From NCBI RefSeq assembly GCF_006716355.1, contig NZ_VFOW01000001.1, forward strand, positions 5,580,001 to 5,644,000: 64,000 nucleotides of DNA. Reading direction: 5' to 3'. Source of the DNA: Stackebrandtia endophytica. GTDB taxonomy: Bacteria; Actinomycetota; Actinomycetes; Mycobacteriales; Micromonosporaceae. Shown one piece after another: positions 1 through 7,753 of this stretch. The translations under genes were made by a program, and so were the position numbers. The notes under the pieces were generated by a model that saw nothing but the letters and a program-made list of their open reading frames with translations, made no database searches and was not told the DNA's origin. How positions within the stretch are numbered: position 1 is the stretch's first letter; the number at the start of each line of letters is the position of its first letter.

Positions 1-506
1 CACGTATCGTGGAGGGCATCGACCGGGTGAACGGGTTCCAACCCGGAACCGAGCCCGGCATCATTCCAGTGGGGGATCTGGTCATTTCCGGCGTCATCTG
101 CTTTGAGGTCGCCTATGACGATCTGGTTCGTGAATCAGTCGTCGAGGGGGCGCAGCTGGTCGCGGTGCAGACCAACAACGCGACGTTCAACAATGCCGAG
201 GCGACGCAGCAGATGGCGATGGTGAGGTTGCGGTCGATCGAACACGGCAGGGCCGGTTTGATGGCCTCGACGGTGGGAGTCTCCGGATTCACCGACGCTT
301 CCGGAGCGGTTCACGATTTGACCACCTTCGACACCCAGGCCGTTATCGTGTCGGACCTTACACTGGGAGACGGCACCACCCCGGCGACGACCTTGGGCGC
401 ACTGCCTGAGCTTTTGGCTTGTGCCGCAGCGGTTCTGGTGCTGCTGGCCTCCGGAATCAACCGACGCCGCGCTGGGTCACGCCCTCTCGAAACCGCCAAC
501 GGTTGA
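1..506 (+). CDS. lnt: Apolipoprotein N-acyltransferase, C-terminal part (5' end outside window)
   Basis: Only the C-terminal nitrilase-fold part is present; the frame is open from the first base and ends at TGA 504-506. Visible motifs are the catalytic-Cys segment GVICFEVAYDDLVR, then TNNATF, the Q-rich stretch before RLRSIEHGR and a final hydrophobic segment LACAAAVLVLLASGI, all in the order seen in Lnt. Lnt N-acylates the diacylglyceryl-Cys of lipoproteins at the outer face of the membrane. The gene is followed 20 bases later by a Ppm1-type mannosyltransferase. In Mycobacterium tuberculosis these two domains are fused in one protein; here they are separate genes. Family assignment is firm; the N-terminal membrane domain cannot be seen. 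Confidence 0.88.
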   Translation, partial: RIVEGIDRVNGFQPGTEPGIIPVGDLVISGVICFEVAYDDLVRESVVEGAQLVAVQTNNATFNNAEATQQMAMVRLRSIEHGRAGLMASTVGVSGFTDASGAVHDLTTFDTQAVIVSDLTLGDGTTPATTLGALPELLACAAAVLVLLASGINRRRAGSRPLETANG

Positions 507-526
507 CCGCATCGAAAGCGAGAAAC

Positions 527-1351
527 GTGACCGACGACCAGACAACGCCGGTTCCCGACACCGACAGCTATCCCGGAGTCGGGCGCGTCCTGGTGATCAT
601 CCCGACGTACAACGAGGCCGACAACGTGGCGCTCATCACCGAGCGGGTCCGGCAATCGGTTCCCTCGGTTCACGTGCTCATCGTCGACGACTCCAGCCCC
701 GACGGCACCGGTGACATCGCCGACCGTATCGCCCGGCTCGACGATCACGTCCACGTCCTGCACCGCACCGGGAAGGAAGGGCTGGGTAAGGCCTATCTGG
801 CCGGATTCGACTGGGCGCGTGAACACGACTTCGACGTCGCCTGCGAGATGGACGCCGACGGATCGCACGCCCCCGAACAGCTGTACCGGCTGTTGGACGC
901 GTTGCGGTCGGCGGACCTGGTGATCGGTTCCCGCTACGTCTCCGGCGGCATGGTCGTGAACTGGCCCATGCACCGGCAACTCATCTCACGCGGCGGCAAC
1001 CTGTACACCCGGATGGCCACCGGCCTGCGGGTGAAGGACGCCACGGCGGGTTACCGGGCCTACCGGATGCCGGTGCTCGACAAGATCACCCCGGGGTGGG
1101 AGCCGCCGCAGGGGTATTGTTTTCAGATCGAGTTGGCTTGGCGGGCGGCGTCCGCCGGGTTCATCGTCAAGGAAGTACCCATCACGTTCGCCGAACGGGA
1201 ACGTGGCGAGTCGAAGATGAGTGGCTCGGTGGTCCGCGAGGCCCTGTGGCGTATCACGGCGTTGGGGGCGGCCGACCGCCTTCGGCGCGTCAGTTCTCGG
1301 TTCAACGGAAGGAAACCGACGCCATCGTTACCGTGCCGCCTCCGCAGCTGA
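527..1351 (+). CDS. ppm1: Polyprenol-phosphate mannosyltransferase (GT2, Ppm1/Dpm1 type)
   Basis: A 274-aa GT2 glycosyltransferase that should transfer mannose from GDP-Man to polyprenyl phosphate at the inner face of the membrane, giving the donor for lipoglycan and protein mannosylation. Seen: VLVIIPTYNEADN near the N-terminus, VDDSSPDGTGDIAD, the metal-binding-type EMDADGSHAPEQL and the Dpm signature ATAGYRAYR. The frame is open upstream into lnt, but the GTG at 527 gives MTDDQTTP and a normal family length, so I chose it. No C-terminal membrane domain is present, which fits the soluble catalytic domain of actinobacterial Ppm1. The end overlaps the fxsA start. Confidence 0.88.
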   Translation: MTDDQTTPVPDTDSYPGVGRVLVIIPTYNEADNVALITERVRQSVPSVHVLIVDDSSPDGTGDIADRIARLDDHVHVLHRTGKEGLGKAYLAGFDWAREHDFDVACEMDADGSHAPEQLYRLLDALRSADLVIGSRYVSGGMVVNWPMHRQLISRGGNLYTRMATGLRVKDATAGYRAYRMPVLDKITPGWEPPQGYCFQIELAWRAASAGFIVKEVPITFAERERGESKMSGSVVREALWRITALGAADRLRRVSSRFNGRKPTPSLPCRLRS

Positions 1352-1902
1352 GTTATCGAGCCAGGCTGAGCCTGGCGATCTACCTCTTGGCCGAGTTGGC
1401 TGCGGTGGTGGCAGTGGCGATGCTGGTGGGCATCGGCTGGACCATCGTCCTGTTGCTGGGTACCGGTTTGATCGGTGCCGTCCTGTTGCGGATCAACGGT
1501 GTCAAGGCGATGCGTTCGTATCGCGAGGCCGTGACCGAATCCAAGCCGCCCGGGCCGGCCGTGGTGTCGGGGGTCCTGGGGGTCGCGGGTGCGGTTCTGT
1601 TGTTGCTGCCGGGCTTCGTGTCCGATGTGGCGGGACTGATGTGCGTGTTGCCGGGTACCCGGTCACTGCTTCGTCCCCTCGTGACCCGGTTCCTGGAGAA
1701 ACGGGTCGACTCGCCGTCGATGAACCGGTTCTTCGGTCCCAGGGTGGTACGGCCGCAGCAGTCGCATCAGCACCGCGCCGACCCGTCGTTCGACGCCGAT
1801 GAGGTCATCGAGGGCGAGGTCGTCGACGGTGACGTCGAGTCACCACCGCGTCGGCGCCCCGACGAGGGTGGAAACGGAACCGGGCCGAAGCCACTGACGT
1901 GA
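1333..1902 (+). CDS. fxsA: FxsA family membrane protein
   Basis: A 189-aa protein with an N-terminal hydrophobic hairpin (LAIYLLAELAAVVAVAMLV and WTIVLLLGTGLIGAVLLR) and a third segment VVSGVLGVAGAVLLLLPGFVSDVAGL, ending in a charged cytoplasmic tail. The LLLPGFVSD-x-xGL motif is typical of FxsA, a membrane protein of unclear function known in E. coli for relieving phage T7 exclusion by F. The start is GTG 1333, inside the last codons of the mannosyltransferase gene, so the two are probably translationally coupled. The order lnt-ppm1-fxsA-rbpA is conserved in actinobacteria and supports the call. Confidence 0.8.
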   Translation: MPPPQLSYRARLSLAIYLLAELAAVVAVAMLVGIGWTIVLLLGTGLIGAVLLRINGVKAMRSYREAVTESKPPGPAVVSGVLGVAGAVLLLLPGFVSDVAGLMCVLPGTRSLLRPLVTRFLEKRVDSPSMNRFFGPRVVRPQQSHQHRADPSFDADEVIEGEVVDGDVESPPRRRPDEGGNGTGPKPLT

Positions 1903-1933
1903 CTTCGACCCGGGTCGGAGTATTGGTGTGCGA

Positions 1934-2272
1934 TCACTCGCCTCGACGAGCGCGCATCTCGGTGAGGCGCTCGTTCAGAATCTCTTCAAGCTCGTCCATG
2001 CTGCGGCGCTCCAACAGCATGTCCCAGTGGGTGCGGGGCGGCTTGACCTTCTTGGTGGACGGCTCTCCGCCGTCGACCAGCTTCGCCACCGTGCCGTCGA
2101 GACGGCACTCCCACGTCGCCGGAACTTCTGCCTCGACAGCGAAAGGCACCTCGAAGCGGTGCCCGCGGGCACAAACGAAGTCCCGGGTCTGGCGGGGCGC
2201 GAGTTCGGTATTGCGGTCGGATTCGTAGCTGATCGCACCAAGCCGGCTGCCGCGTAGCATCCGTTCGCTCAT
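1934..2272 (-). CDS. rbpA: RNA polymerase-binding protein RbpA
   Basis: A 112-aa RbpA, which binds the group I sigma factor and RNA polymerase beta subunit and stabilises the open complex. Seen: the basic N-terminus SERMLRGSRLGAISYESDR, the core APRQTRDFVCARGHRFEVPF with VPATWEC, and the C-terminal sigma-interaction segment KPPRTHWDMLLERRSMDELEEIL. Only single Cys residues remain at the zinc-binding positions (CARGH and WECRLDG), so the second site lacks its CxxC partner, as in the low-zinc RbpA subclass. A strong ribosome-binding site (GAGGGGAAGG) precedes the start. A second family member lies at 20197-20544. Confidence 0.92.
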   Translation of the reverse strand: MSERMLRGSRLGAISYESDRNTELAPRQTRDFVCARGHRFEVPFAVEAEVPATWECRLDGTVAKLVDGGEPSTKKVKPPRTHWDMLLERRSMDELEEILNERLTEMRARRGE

Positions 2273-2767
2273 CTTCGGTGGCCTTCCCCTCTAAAACGCC
2301 TGGTCATCGGTTAAACAGTTGGCTGTGGGCAGCCTTTGTCGCTGCCTGCCGCCAACGGCGCGGTATCCTGGCATCGCAACGGTCGGACAGTGTAACGATC
2401 GGTAGAGCCTGTTTGTTTCCGCCTCCACGGACTGTTAGCCGTGTCCTGCGTGACTCTGCCCACTCGTTGGATGCGTTGTCGTTCCACGCCACGATGCGTG
2501 GTGCCTCGTGATGTGGATCCGGCGGATTGCCGCTGTTCACGTGACGTCCCCGTCTCGTAAACATGACACCGTTCTGCGTCTTGATGTTCTCAGGCCGTTG
2601 TCGCCTGGGCAATTCTGCGGCATTCGCGGGTGATTTGCCATCAAGTCGAAGGAACGATTATGTCTCAATGGTAAGCCGTCCACAGTGTCGTATGGGTCGT
2701 GGAGTGTTCCCCGGGGCATCTGAGTTGCGGTGAGGCGGCCGGTTCATGCCATCTCACCTGGGGAACG
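2273..2767. other. Intergenic region upstream of rbpA, no convincing gene
   Basis: About 500 bases with no reading frame that shows domain similarity or the strong third-position GC bias of the neighbours. It must hold the rbpA promoter. I looked for the SigR-type pair (GGAAT-N18-GTT) on the minus strand, because rbpA is SigR-controlled in Streptomyces, and found no clear match. A GAAGGA box followed by the four-codon frame MSQW and a stop (2660-2674, plus strand) is most likely chance or decay. No tRNA fold was recognised. Confidence 0.4.
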
Positions 2768-3028
2768 TCACAGCGTTCGACGTCGGTCCAAGGCATATCG
2801 CCGATAGACCCGTTTCAAATCGCCGGTGATCTCCCGTTCGGTCCAGTAGTACCGACGAGACTCGTGCCGACGTCGTCCGAATCGTTGAGCGGTGGGCGTG
2901 AAACGCTCGGCGACCAATCGTCCCGCGCCACCGTGAAGCGATGATGCCGATCTCTCGGTCGACGGTGACGGTGGATGAACCGAATGACGGCGAGATTCCA
3001 ACGGTCTGGGGTCGGGGGTCGGTTCCAC
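2768..3028 (-). CDS. Small orphan reading frame coupled to tk (doubtful)
   Basis: An 86-codon frame whose GTG start overlaps the thymidine kinase stop (TAGTG), an arrangement typical of translational coupling. The product is Arg-rich, with a compositionally protein-like C-terminal part (RRYYWTEREITGDLKRVYRR) but no family I recognise. Third-position GC is near 50-60 percent by eye, well below the neighbours, so it may be a decayed gene, a recent acquisition or no gene at all. Kept because of the stop/start overlap only. Confidence 0.25.
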   Translation of the reverse strand: MEPTPDPRPLESRRHSVHPPSPSTERSASSLHGGAGRLVAERFTPTAQRFGRRRHESRRYYWTEREITGDLKRVYRRYALDRRRTL

Positions 3029-3636
3029 TATGAGAGCTCACCGCTTCGGTAATGGCGACGGCACAACACCTGGTAATGGAGATCGTCGTTATCGGTGTCA
3101 CCGACGACGAAACGCTCGCCCTCGCGAACCAGCCGACCGTGCAGCACCCGGGCGTTCAGGACGCCCTGCGCCCCGCACCAGCACAGCACCTCGACTTGGA
3201 GACGCAGCACCTCGTCGGCCAGCTCGAACAGCCGTGCGCTGGCGGGGAACATGCTGGAGGTGAAGTCGGTGGCCAGGCCGAAAGCGTAGACGTCGACGCC
3301 GTCGCAGTCGACCAGGTCGGCCATCTGTTCGACGTGCTGGACGGTGAAGAACTGCGCCTCGTCGCAGATGATGTAGTCGATCTGTGGTGAGGAGGCCAGT
3401 TCCCGTAGGTCCTGTTCGTCCCGGACTTCGACGGCGGCCTTCGCCAACCCGATTCGCGTGGTGACCCGGCCGCGCCCCGATCGGTCGTCGCGTGTCAGCA
3501 ACAGGCCGACCCGTCCCTGCCGAGCGTGGTTGTGATGGATTTGCAGGGCCAACGTCGACTTTCCGCAGTCCATCGGTCCGTAATAGAACTTCAGGCGGGC
3601 GCCGGAACGGGCGGTTCGCTCAGGAGTTGGGGTCAC
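3028..3636 (-). CDS. tk: Thymidine kinase (type II)
   Basis: A 202-aa TK1-type enzyme that phosphorylates thymidine to dTMP with ATP. Seen: P-loop GPMDCGKST at residues 20-28, the DEAQF segment with the likely catalytic Glu at about residue 93, the lasso-region YAFGLATDF, and zinc ligands CWCG and CRRHY near the C-terminus. The frame is open 96 codons further upstream, but that extension is Arg/Pro-rich non-family sequence, so GTG 3636 (MTPTPERTARSG) is the better start. Divergent from the secreted protein at 3816. The stop overlaps a possible small downstream frame. Confidence 0.9.
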   Translation of the reverse strand: MTPTPERTARSGARLKFYYGPMDCGKSTLALQIHHNHARQGRVGLLLTRDDRSGRGRVTTRIGLAKAAVEVRDEQDLRELASSPQIDYIICDEAQFFTVQHVEQMADLVDCDGVDVYAFGLATDFTSSMFPASARLFELADEVLRLQVEVLCWCGAQGVLNARVLHGRLVREGERFVVGDTDNDDLHYQVLCRRHYRSGELS

Positions 3637-3815
3637 GACGTGCCAGCTTAGAACCTGTCCGGTGGACTCGTCCCGACAGGTGGGGCGCGGGTGTTCGAAT
3701 CGCTGCGGTACACCGAGTCGCCACAGTAGTGGGAACCTGTCCCACATGCGACGACGCGGTGGCACGCTTCGGCTTCCCCGCCCCCGGATCGGATTCGATG
3801 ATGCAAAATGAATCG

Positions 3816-5360
3816 ATGAGAGCGATCGGGCGGACACGGTGGGTAGGGATCGCCGGGGTGATTTTGCTGTTGGGGGCCATCGGCCTGCCGGGAGTCGCCC
3901 ATGGTGAGGAGAAGCGGGAGGCACCGGCGGTCAAGGACTTTCTCGGCGGAAAGTCCTTCGCGGTTCAGACGGGCACCACGCTGTACGCGTGGAGCGACGA
4001 GGGTGAGACCGTCGACGTGAACTTCGAACGTGCGCGTATCACCGAGAAGGTGAAACAGGACGGCACGGTGGTCGTGACCGATCCGTCCGGCGAGGTTCGC
4101 GGCGAGTGCGTGATCAAGAAGTCCGGGAAGTCGGGCAAGTCCTGTGACCTGTCCGATCTGGCTGCGCCCAGTGCCGGCATCTGGCGGGTCGATTATCGGG
4201 CGTCCGGTGACGGGAAGGCGATCCCGGCGAATTGGAACGTCGCCGTCAACGCCGGTGGTCGGCCGATTTCCGGTCGGGTGTGGACCGACCGGTACCAGGT
4301 CTACCAGGACCCGGGTGACGGTGCACGGATCGACCTGTACTACGTCTCCGAGGGTGGGTACCAGTATCGGGCGGTGTTTCGCGGCTACAACGGACTGTGG
4401 TCGAAGTTCGAGGCCGGCGTGGCCGGGTTGACCCGGCCCGACACCTGTCAACCGCTCAACCACAGCCCCGGTGGGATGTCGGGCGATTTCTCCACCGACC
4501 TGGCCGCGTGCGGTATCTACAAGATCTTCTTCGAAGCGCCGGCCAAGGACCTGCCGGGCTCGGCCCGGGTGGCCGGTGGCAACGAGACCTGGGTGGTCAA
4601 CCCGGTGCGGGAACCCAAGTTGGGAGAGGTCGTGTATCAGCCGGGCGGGCCGAATCAGGTCGCCGGTGACTTCCTCGTCACCGTGACCGACCACCAGGGC
4701 ACCGTGAACCTGGAGCTGGATCTCAACGGGGACGGCGACTTCGGTGACGACGTGGACCGAATCATCACCTGGGGGGTGTCGGTGGTCGGCACCCAGCAGG
4801 TCGCGATCCCGTGGGACGGCATGGCCGGCAACGAGAAACCGGTCCGTAACAACCGGGACATCCAGGCGCGAGGTTCCATCGACCGCATCGGGTCGATCTA
4901 CTTCGTCAACTCGGATGTGGAGGGCCGGTCCGGTGGTATCGAGGTGGAGTACCTCAACGGCCCCAACGCCGGTGACCGCACCGTCTACTGGGACGACTCA
5001 CCTGATCCCGAGGCGACCAACGCGGCCGACCAGTCCGGTCACGTCGACTCGCTGGGCGGTGCGCGAAGCTGGGCGTTCAGCACCCGCTCGTGGGGCAACG
5101 ACCGTCATATCCAGGACTGGTCCTTCGTGGAGGCTGAGATCACCGGTGAGGTTCTCGCGGTGACGACCCCACCTCGACCCCCCAAACACTCCGACGCGGC
5201 CGCCGGTGCGGCCACCGCGTGGTGGCAGGGCCCCTTCGGTTGGGTTGCGGCCGCCGGGGTCGTGACGTCGGTGTTGGGCCTGAGTTTTCTGCTCTTCTCG
5301 TCACGGCGGTCGAATCGTCGGGATGACGGTGAGGAAAGCCAACTGGTGGGGCTGCCCTAG
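3816..5360 (+). CDS. Secreted protein with C-terminal membrane anchor, function unknown
   Basis: About 514 aa. It begins with a clear signal peptide (RTRWVGIAGVILLLGAIGLPGVAHG, processing after AHG) and ends with a single membrane segment (WVAAAGVVTSVLGLSFLLF) followed by a short Arg-rich cytoplasmic tail, so most of the protein is outside. The middle contains an Asp/Gly-rich stretch (DLNGDGDFGDD, calcium-loop-like) and a segment running IYFVNSDVEGRSGGIEVEYLNGPN to YWDDSPDP that resembles a repeat of actinobacterial surface proteins. ATG 3798 is an alternative start. No sortase motif and no catalytic motif were recognised. Family call is weak; topology is well supported. Confidence 0.7.
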   Translation: MRAIGRTRWVGIAGVILLLGAIGLPGVAHGEEKREAPAVKDFLGGKSFAVQTGTTLYAWSDEGETVDVNFERARITEKVKQDGTVVVTDPSGEVRGECVIKKSGKSGKSCDLSDLAAPSAGIWRVDYRASGDGKAIPANWNVAVNAGGRPISGRVWTDRYQVYQDPGDGARIDLYYVSEGGYQYRAVFRGYNGLWSKFEAGVAGLTRPDTCQPLNHSPGGMSGDFSTDLAACGIYKIFFEAPAKDLPGSARVAGGNETWVVNPVREPKLGEVVYQPGGPNQVAGDFLVTVTDHQGTVNLELDLNGDGDFGDDVDRIITWGVSVVGTQQVAIPWDGMAGNEKPVRNNRDIQARGSIDRIGSIYFVNSDVEGRSGGIEVEYLNGPNAGDRTVYWDDSPDPEATNAADQSGHVDSLGGARSWAFSTRSWGNDRHIQDWSFVEAEITGEVLAVTTPPRPPKHSDAAAGAATAWWQGPFGWVAAAGVVTSVLGLSFLLFSSRRSNRRDDGEESQLVGLP

Positions 5361-5383
5361 GTTTTTGGTCGGGGGACGGACGA

Positions 5384-5416
5384 CGATGGCGCCGGGCGTA
5401 TCGCCCGGCGCCATCG
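5384..5416. terminator. Bidirectional terminator hairpin
   Basis: A perfect 15-bp stem (CGATGGCGCCGGGCG and its complement) around a 3-base loop TAT, between the convergent ends of the secreted protein (5360) and the MFS transporter (5430). No T tract follows, as is common in actinobacteria. Confidence 0.8.
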
Positions 5417-5429
5417 CCTCGGTTGGGGA

Positions 5430-6782
5430 CTACAGCTTCTCGGGAGGCGTGTTTCCGGCCGCCCGAATGGCGCGGCCCATCGGCACCGCCAGCAGTAGAA
5501 GGAAACCGGCGACGAAGAAGATGATCAGCGAGATGATCGCGATCCGGTAACTGCCGGTCAGGTCGTAGGCGAGTCCGAACAGTAGCGGCCCCAGCCAGCT
5601 GGTGCCCTTGTCGGAGATCTCGTAGAGCCCGAAGTACTCGCCCTCCTTGCCCTTGGGGATCAGCTGGCTGAACAGTGATCGGCTCAACGCCTGCGAACCG
5701 CCCAGCACCAGGCCGATGCCCGCGCCCAACGCCAGGAACAGTCCCAAGTTGCCCGCCGGCATCACGTAGGCGACGACGAGGATGGCCACCCAGGCGACCA
5801 GACTGCCCAGTACGGTGCGTTTGGCGCCGTAGCGGCTGGCCAGCCACCCCAGTAGTAGGGCACCGCCGAAGGCGAGGATCTGGACCATGAGGATGACCGG
5901 CATGAGCTCGGTCAGTTCGAAGCCCAGTTCCTCAGCGCCGTAGAGACCCGCCAGCGCGATGACGGTTTGGATGCCGTCGTTGTAGATGAGGAAGGCGACC
6001 AGGAACAACAGTGTCAGCGGGAAGGCCTTCAGGCCGCGCAGGGTGCGGAAGAACTGTTTGAACCCGTCGGTGAGGACCGGTCCCTTCGGCACACCTTCCA
6101 GCGGGGGCCGGTTACGCAGCCACAGCATGGTGAACGTGGTGAACGCCGCCCACCACACACCGGCCGACACCAGGCTCCACCTGGCGATCTCCTCCTGGTT
6201 CTCGGCGCCGCCCATCAACAGTGCGATCAGGTTGAACAGGAAGAGCAGGCCACCACCGAGGTAGCCCATGGCCCAGCCGCGGCTGGACACCTTGTCGCGG
6301 TCCTTCTCGACGGCGATCTGCGGCAGGAAGGAGTTGTAGACGACGACGCTGGCACCCAATGCGACGTTGGCGATGAGGAACAGCCAGGCACCCAGTTCGT
6401 AACGGTCGCCGGTCAGGAACAGCAGGCAGATGGTGGCCGCCGACCCGATGTATGCCAGGACCCCGAGGATCTGTTTCTTGTAGAGGGACCGGTCGGCGAT
6501 GGCGCCGGTGACGGGAAGGACGACGACCTGCAGGATCACCGACAGTGCGGTGATATAGGGCCACAGTGAGCCGGCCGAGAAGGTGAGCAGGCCTCCCAGC
6601 ACGGTGACGTTGCCGTCGGTGTCGGCGCCGTTGTTGGCGATGTTGGTGAGGTAGGGGCCGAGGAACGCGGTGACCACCGTGGTGGCGAACGCCGAGTTGG
6701 CCCAGTCGTACATGTACCAACCGGCGCGCTCCTTTTTGGAGCTCACATCCGGGGTGGGGGTAGTCGATTCGGAGGTGACCAA
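5430..6782 (-). CDS. MFS transporter, UMF1/Atg22-like family
   Basis: A 450-aa polytopic membrane protein. The N-terminal signature WYMYDWANSAFATTVVTAFLGPYL is characteristic of the UMF1 group of the major facilitator superfamily; about 12 hydrophobic segments follow, with the inter-repeat motif GAIADRSLYKKQ and late GLVLGGSQALSRSLFSQLIP. Substrate is unknown. The start is TTG 6782, preceded by GAAGG at a good distance. The gene lies 19 bases downstream of the glycerophosphodiesterase on the same strand, so the two form an operon; export or uptake of a phosphodiester-derived solute is a guess only. Confidence 0.8.
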   Translation of the reverse strand: MVTSESTTPTPDVSSKKERAGWYMYDWANSAFATTVVTAFLGPYLTNIANNGADTDGNVTVLGGLLTFSAGSLWPYITALSVILQVVVLPVTGAIADRSLYKKQILGVLAYIGSAATICLLFLTGDRYELGAWLFLIANVALGASVVVYNSFLPQIAVEKDRDKVSSRGWAMGYLGGGLLFLFNLIALLMGGAENQEEIARWSLVSAGVWWAAFTTFTMLWLRNRPPLEGVPKGPVLTDGFKQFFRTLRGLKAFPLTLLFLVAFLIYNDGIQTVIALAGLYGAEELGFELTELMPVILMVQILAFGGALLLGWLASRYGAKRTVLGSLVAWVAILVVAYVMPAGNLGLFLALGAGIGLVLGGSQALSRSLFSQLIPKGKEGEYFGLYEISDKGTSWLGPLLFGLAYDLTGSYRIAIISLIIFFVAGFLLLLAVPMGRAIRAAGNTPPEKL

Positions 6783-6801
6783 GTGATCGGGCCTTCACAG
6801 A

Positions 6802-7629
6802 TCAGGCGGGCCATAGTCCGCGCGAGCGATAGACGTCAGCAAGTATGTCGATCCGGTCGGTCATGATTCCGTCGACTCCCAGATCAAGCAACGTGGCCAT
6901 CATGCCGGGTTCGTCAACCGTCCAGACATGGACCGCAAGGTTCATTCCGTGAGCGTGTCGGATGAATCGCTCATCGACCACACGGACCCGACCGCGGGTG
7001 ACCGGCACCTGCGCGGCGGCGGCACGGTGGACATAACCACCCAATCGGGGCGCCAGGTGGTTCAGGCGGGAGGCCAACCACAGGCGGGTGATCTCGCGTC
7101 GGCCCATGCCGGTGGCCAGGCGGGGACTGGACGATCGACGCACCCTCGCCAATCTCGCGTCGTCGAAGGACGACACCAGGACGCGATCCACCGCCCCGGT
7201 GGCCGCGATGACCGCCAAGGCCGGATCGACGGCGTGATCGGTCTTGGTGTCGATGTTGAACCGGATGTCGGGCCAGGCCGCCAGCACGTCGTCGAGGCGG
7301 GGGACCAGAGGCTCGCCGTGGTGTCGGATCGACTGCAGATCATGCCAGGCGAGGCTCTCGATGCGGCGCGGGTCGCCGGTGATCCGCTCCAGCGTCTCGT
7401 CGTGGAACAACACCGCCACACCGTCGGAGCTGGCGTGGACATCCGTTTCCAGATAACGAAACCCGGCGTCCACGGCACGTTGAAACGCCGTGGTGGTGTT
7501 CTCGTCGCCATCGGCGGCGCCACCCCGGTGGGCGAACCCGATGGGACCGTCGGCGTCGAGATATCGGTACGGGCTGCGTAGCCGGTTGCCTACAAGGTTG
7601 CGAGCGGAAGACATCTTAGAAGTATCCAC
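6802..7629 (-). CDS. Glycerophosphodiester phosphodiesterase family protein
   Basis: A 275-aa GDPD-fold enzyme predicted to hydrolyse glycerophosphodiesters to sn-glycerol 3-phosphate and an alcohol. Active-site motifs are intact: FAHRGGAADGDENT (HRG and ENT), LETDVHASSDGVAVLFHD (metal-binding ETD and catalytic HD), FNIDTKTD, and the C-terminal VHVWTVDEP and DGIMTDRID. No signal peptide, so it is cytoplasmic. GTG 7629 and ATG 7614 are both possible starts, with no clear ribosome-binding site for either. First gene of a two-gene unit with the MFS transporter. Confidence 0.87.
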   Translation of the reverse strand: MDTSKMSSARNLVGNRLRSPYRYLDADGPIGFAHRGGAADGDENTTTAFQRAVDAGFRYLETDVHASSDGVAVLFHDETLERITGDPRRIESLAWHDLQSIRHHGEPLVPRLDDVLAAWPDIRFNIDTKTDHAVDPALAVIAATGAVDRVLVSSFDDARLARVRRSSSPRLATGMGRREITRLWLASRLNHLAPRLGGYVHRAAAAQVPVTRGRVRVVDERFIRHAHGMNLAVHVWTVDEPGMMATLLDLGVDGIMTDRIDILADVYRSRGLWPA

Positions 7630-7753
7630 CGCACGGGGTCGTGACCAATTGATATCGATATGTCGGTTTTAAGTGGTTGGCGTTCCCGATGCGGTCCAAC
7701 ATCGACCGAACCCGGCCACTAAGGTGTGCAACCGAAGAAGGAGACTGGCATTC

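Noticed and set aside
311-979. 222-codon minus-strand frame
   Set aside because: Antisense to lnt and ppm1; no family features, only high-GC open frame.
2273-2767. tRNA or small RNA gene upstream of rbpA
   Set aside because: No cloverleaf, T-loop GGTTCGAATC-type motif or CCA-proximal stem could be drawn.
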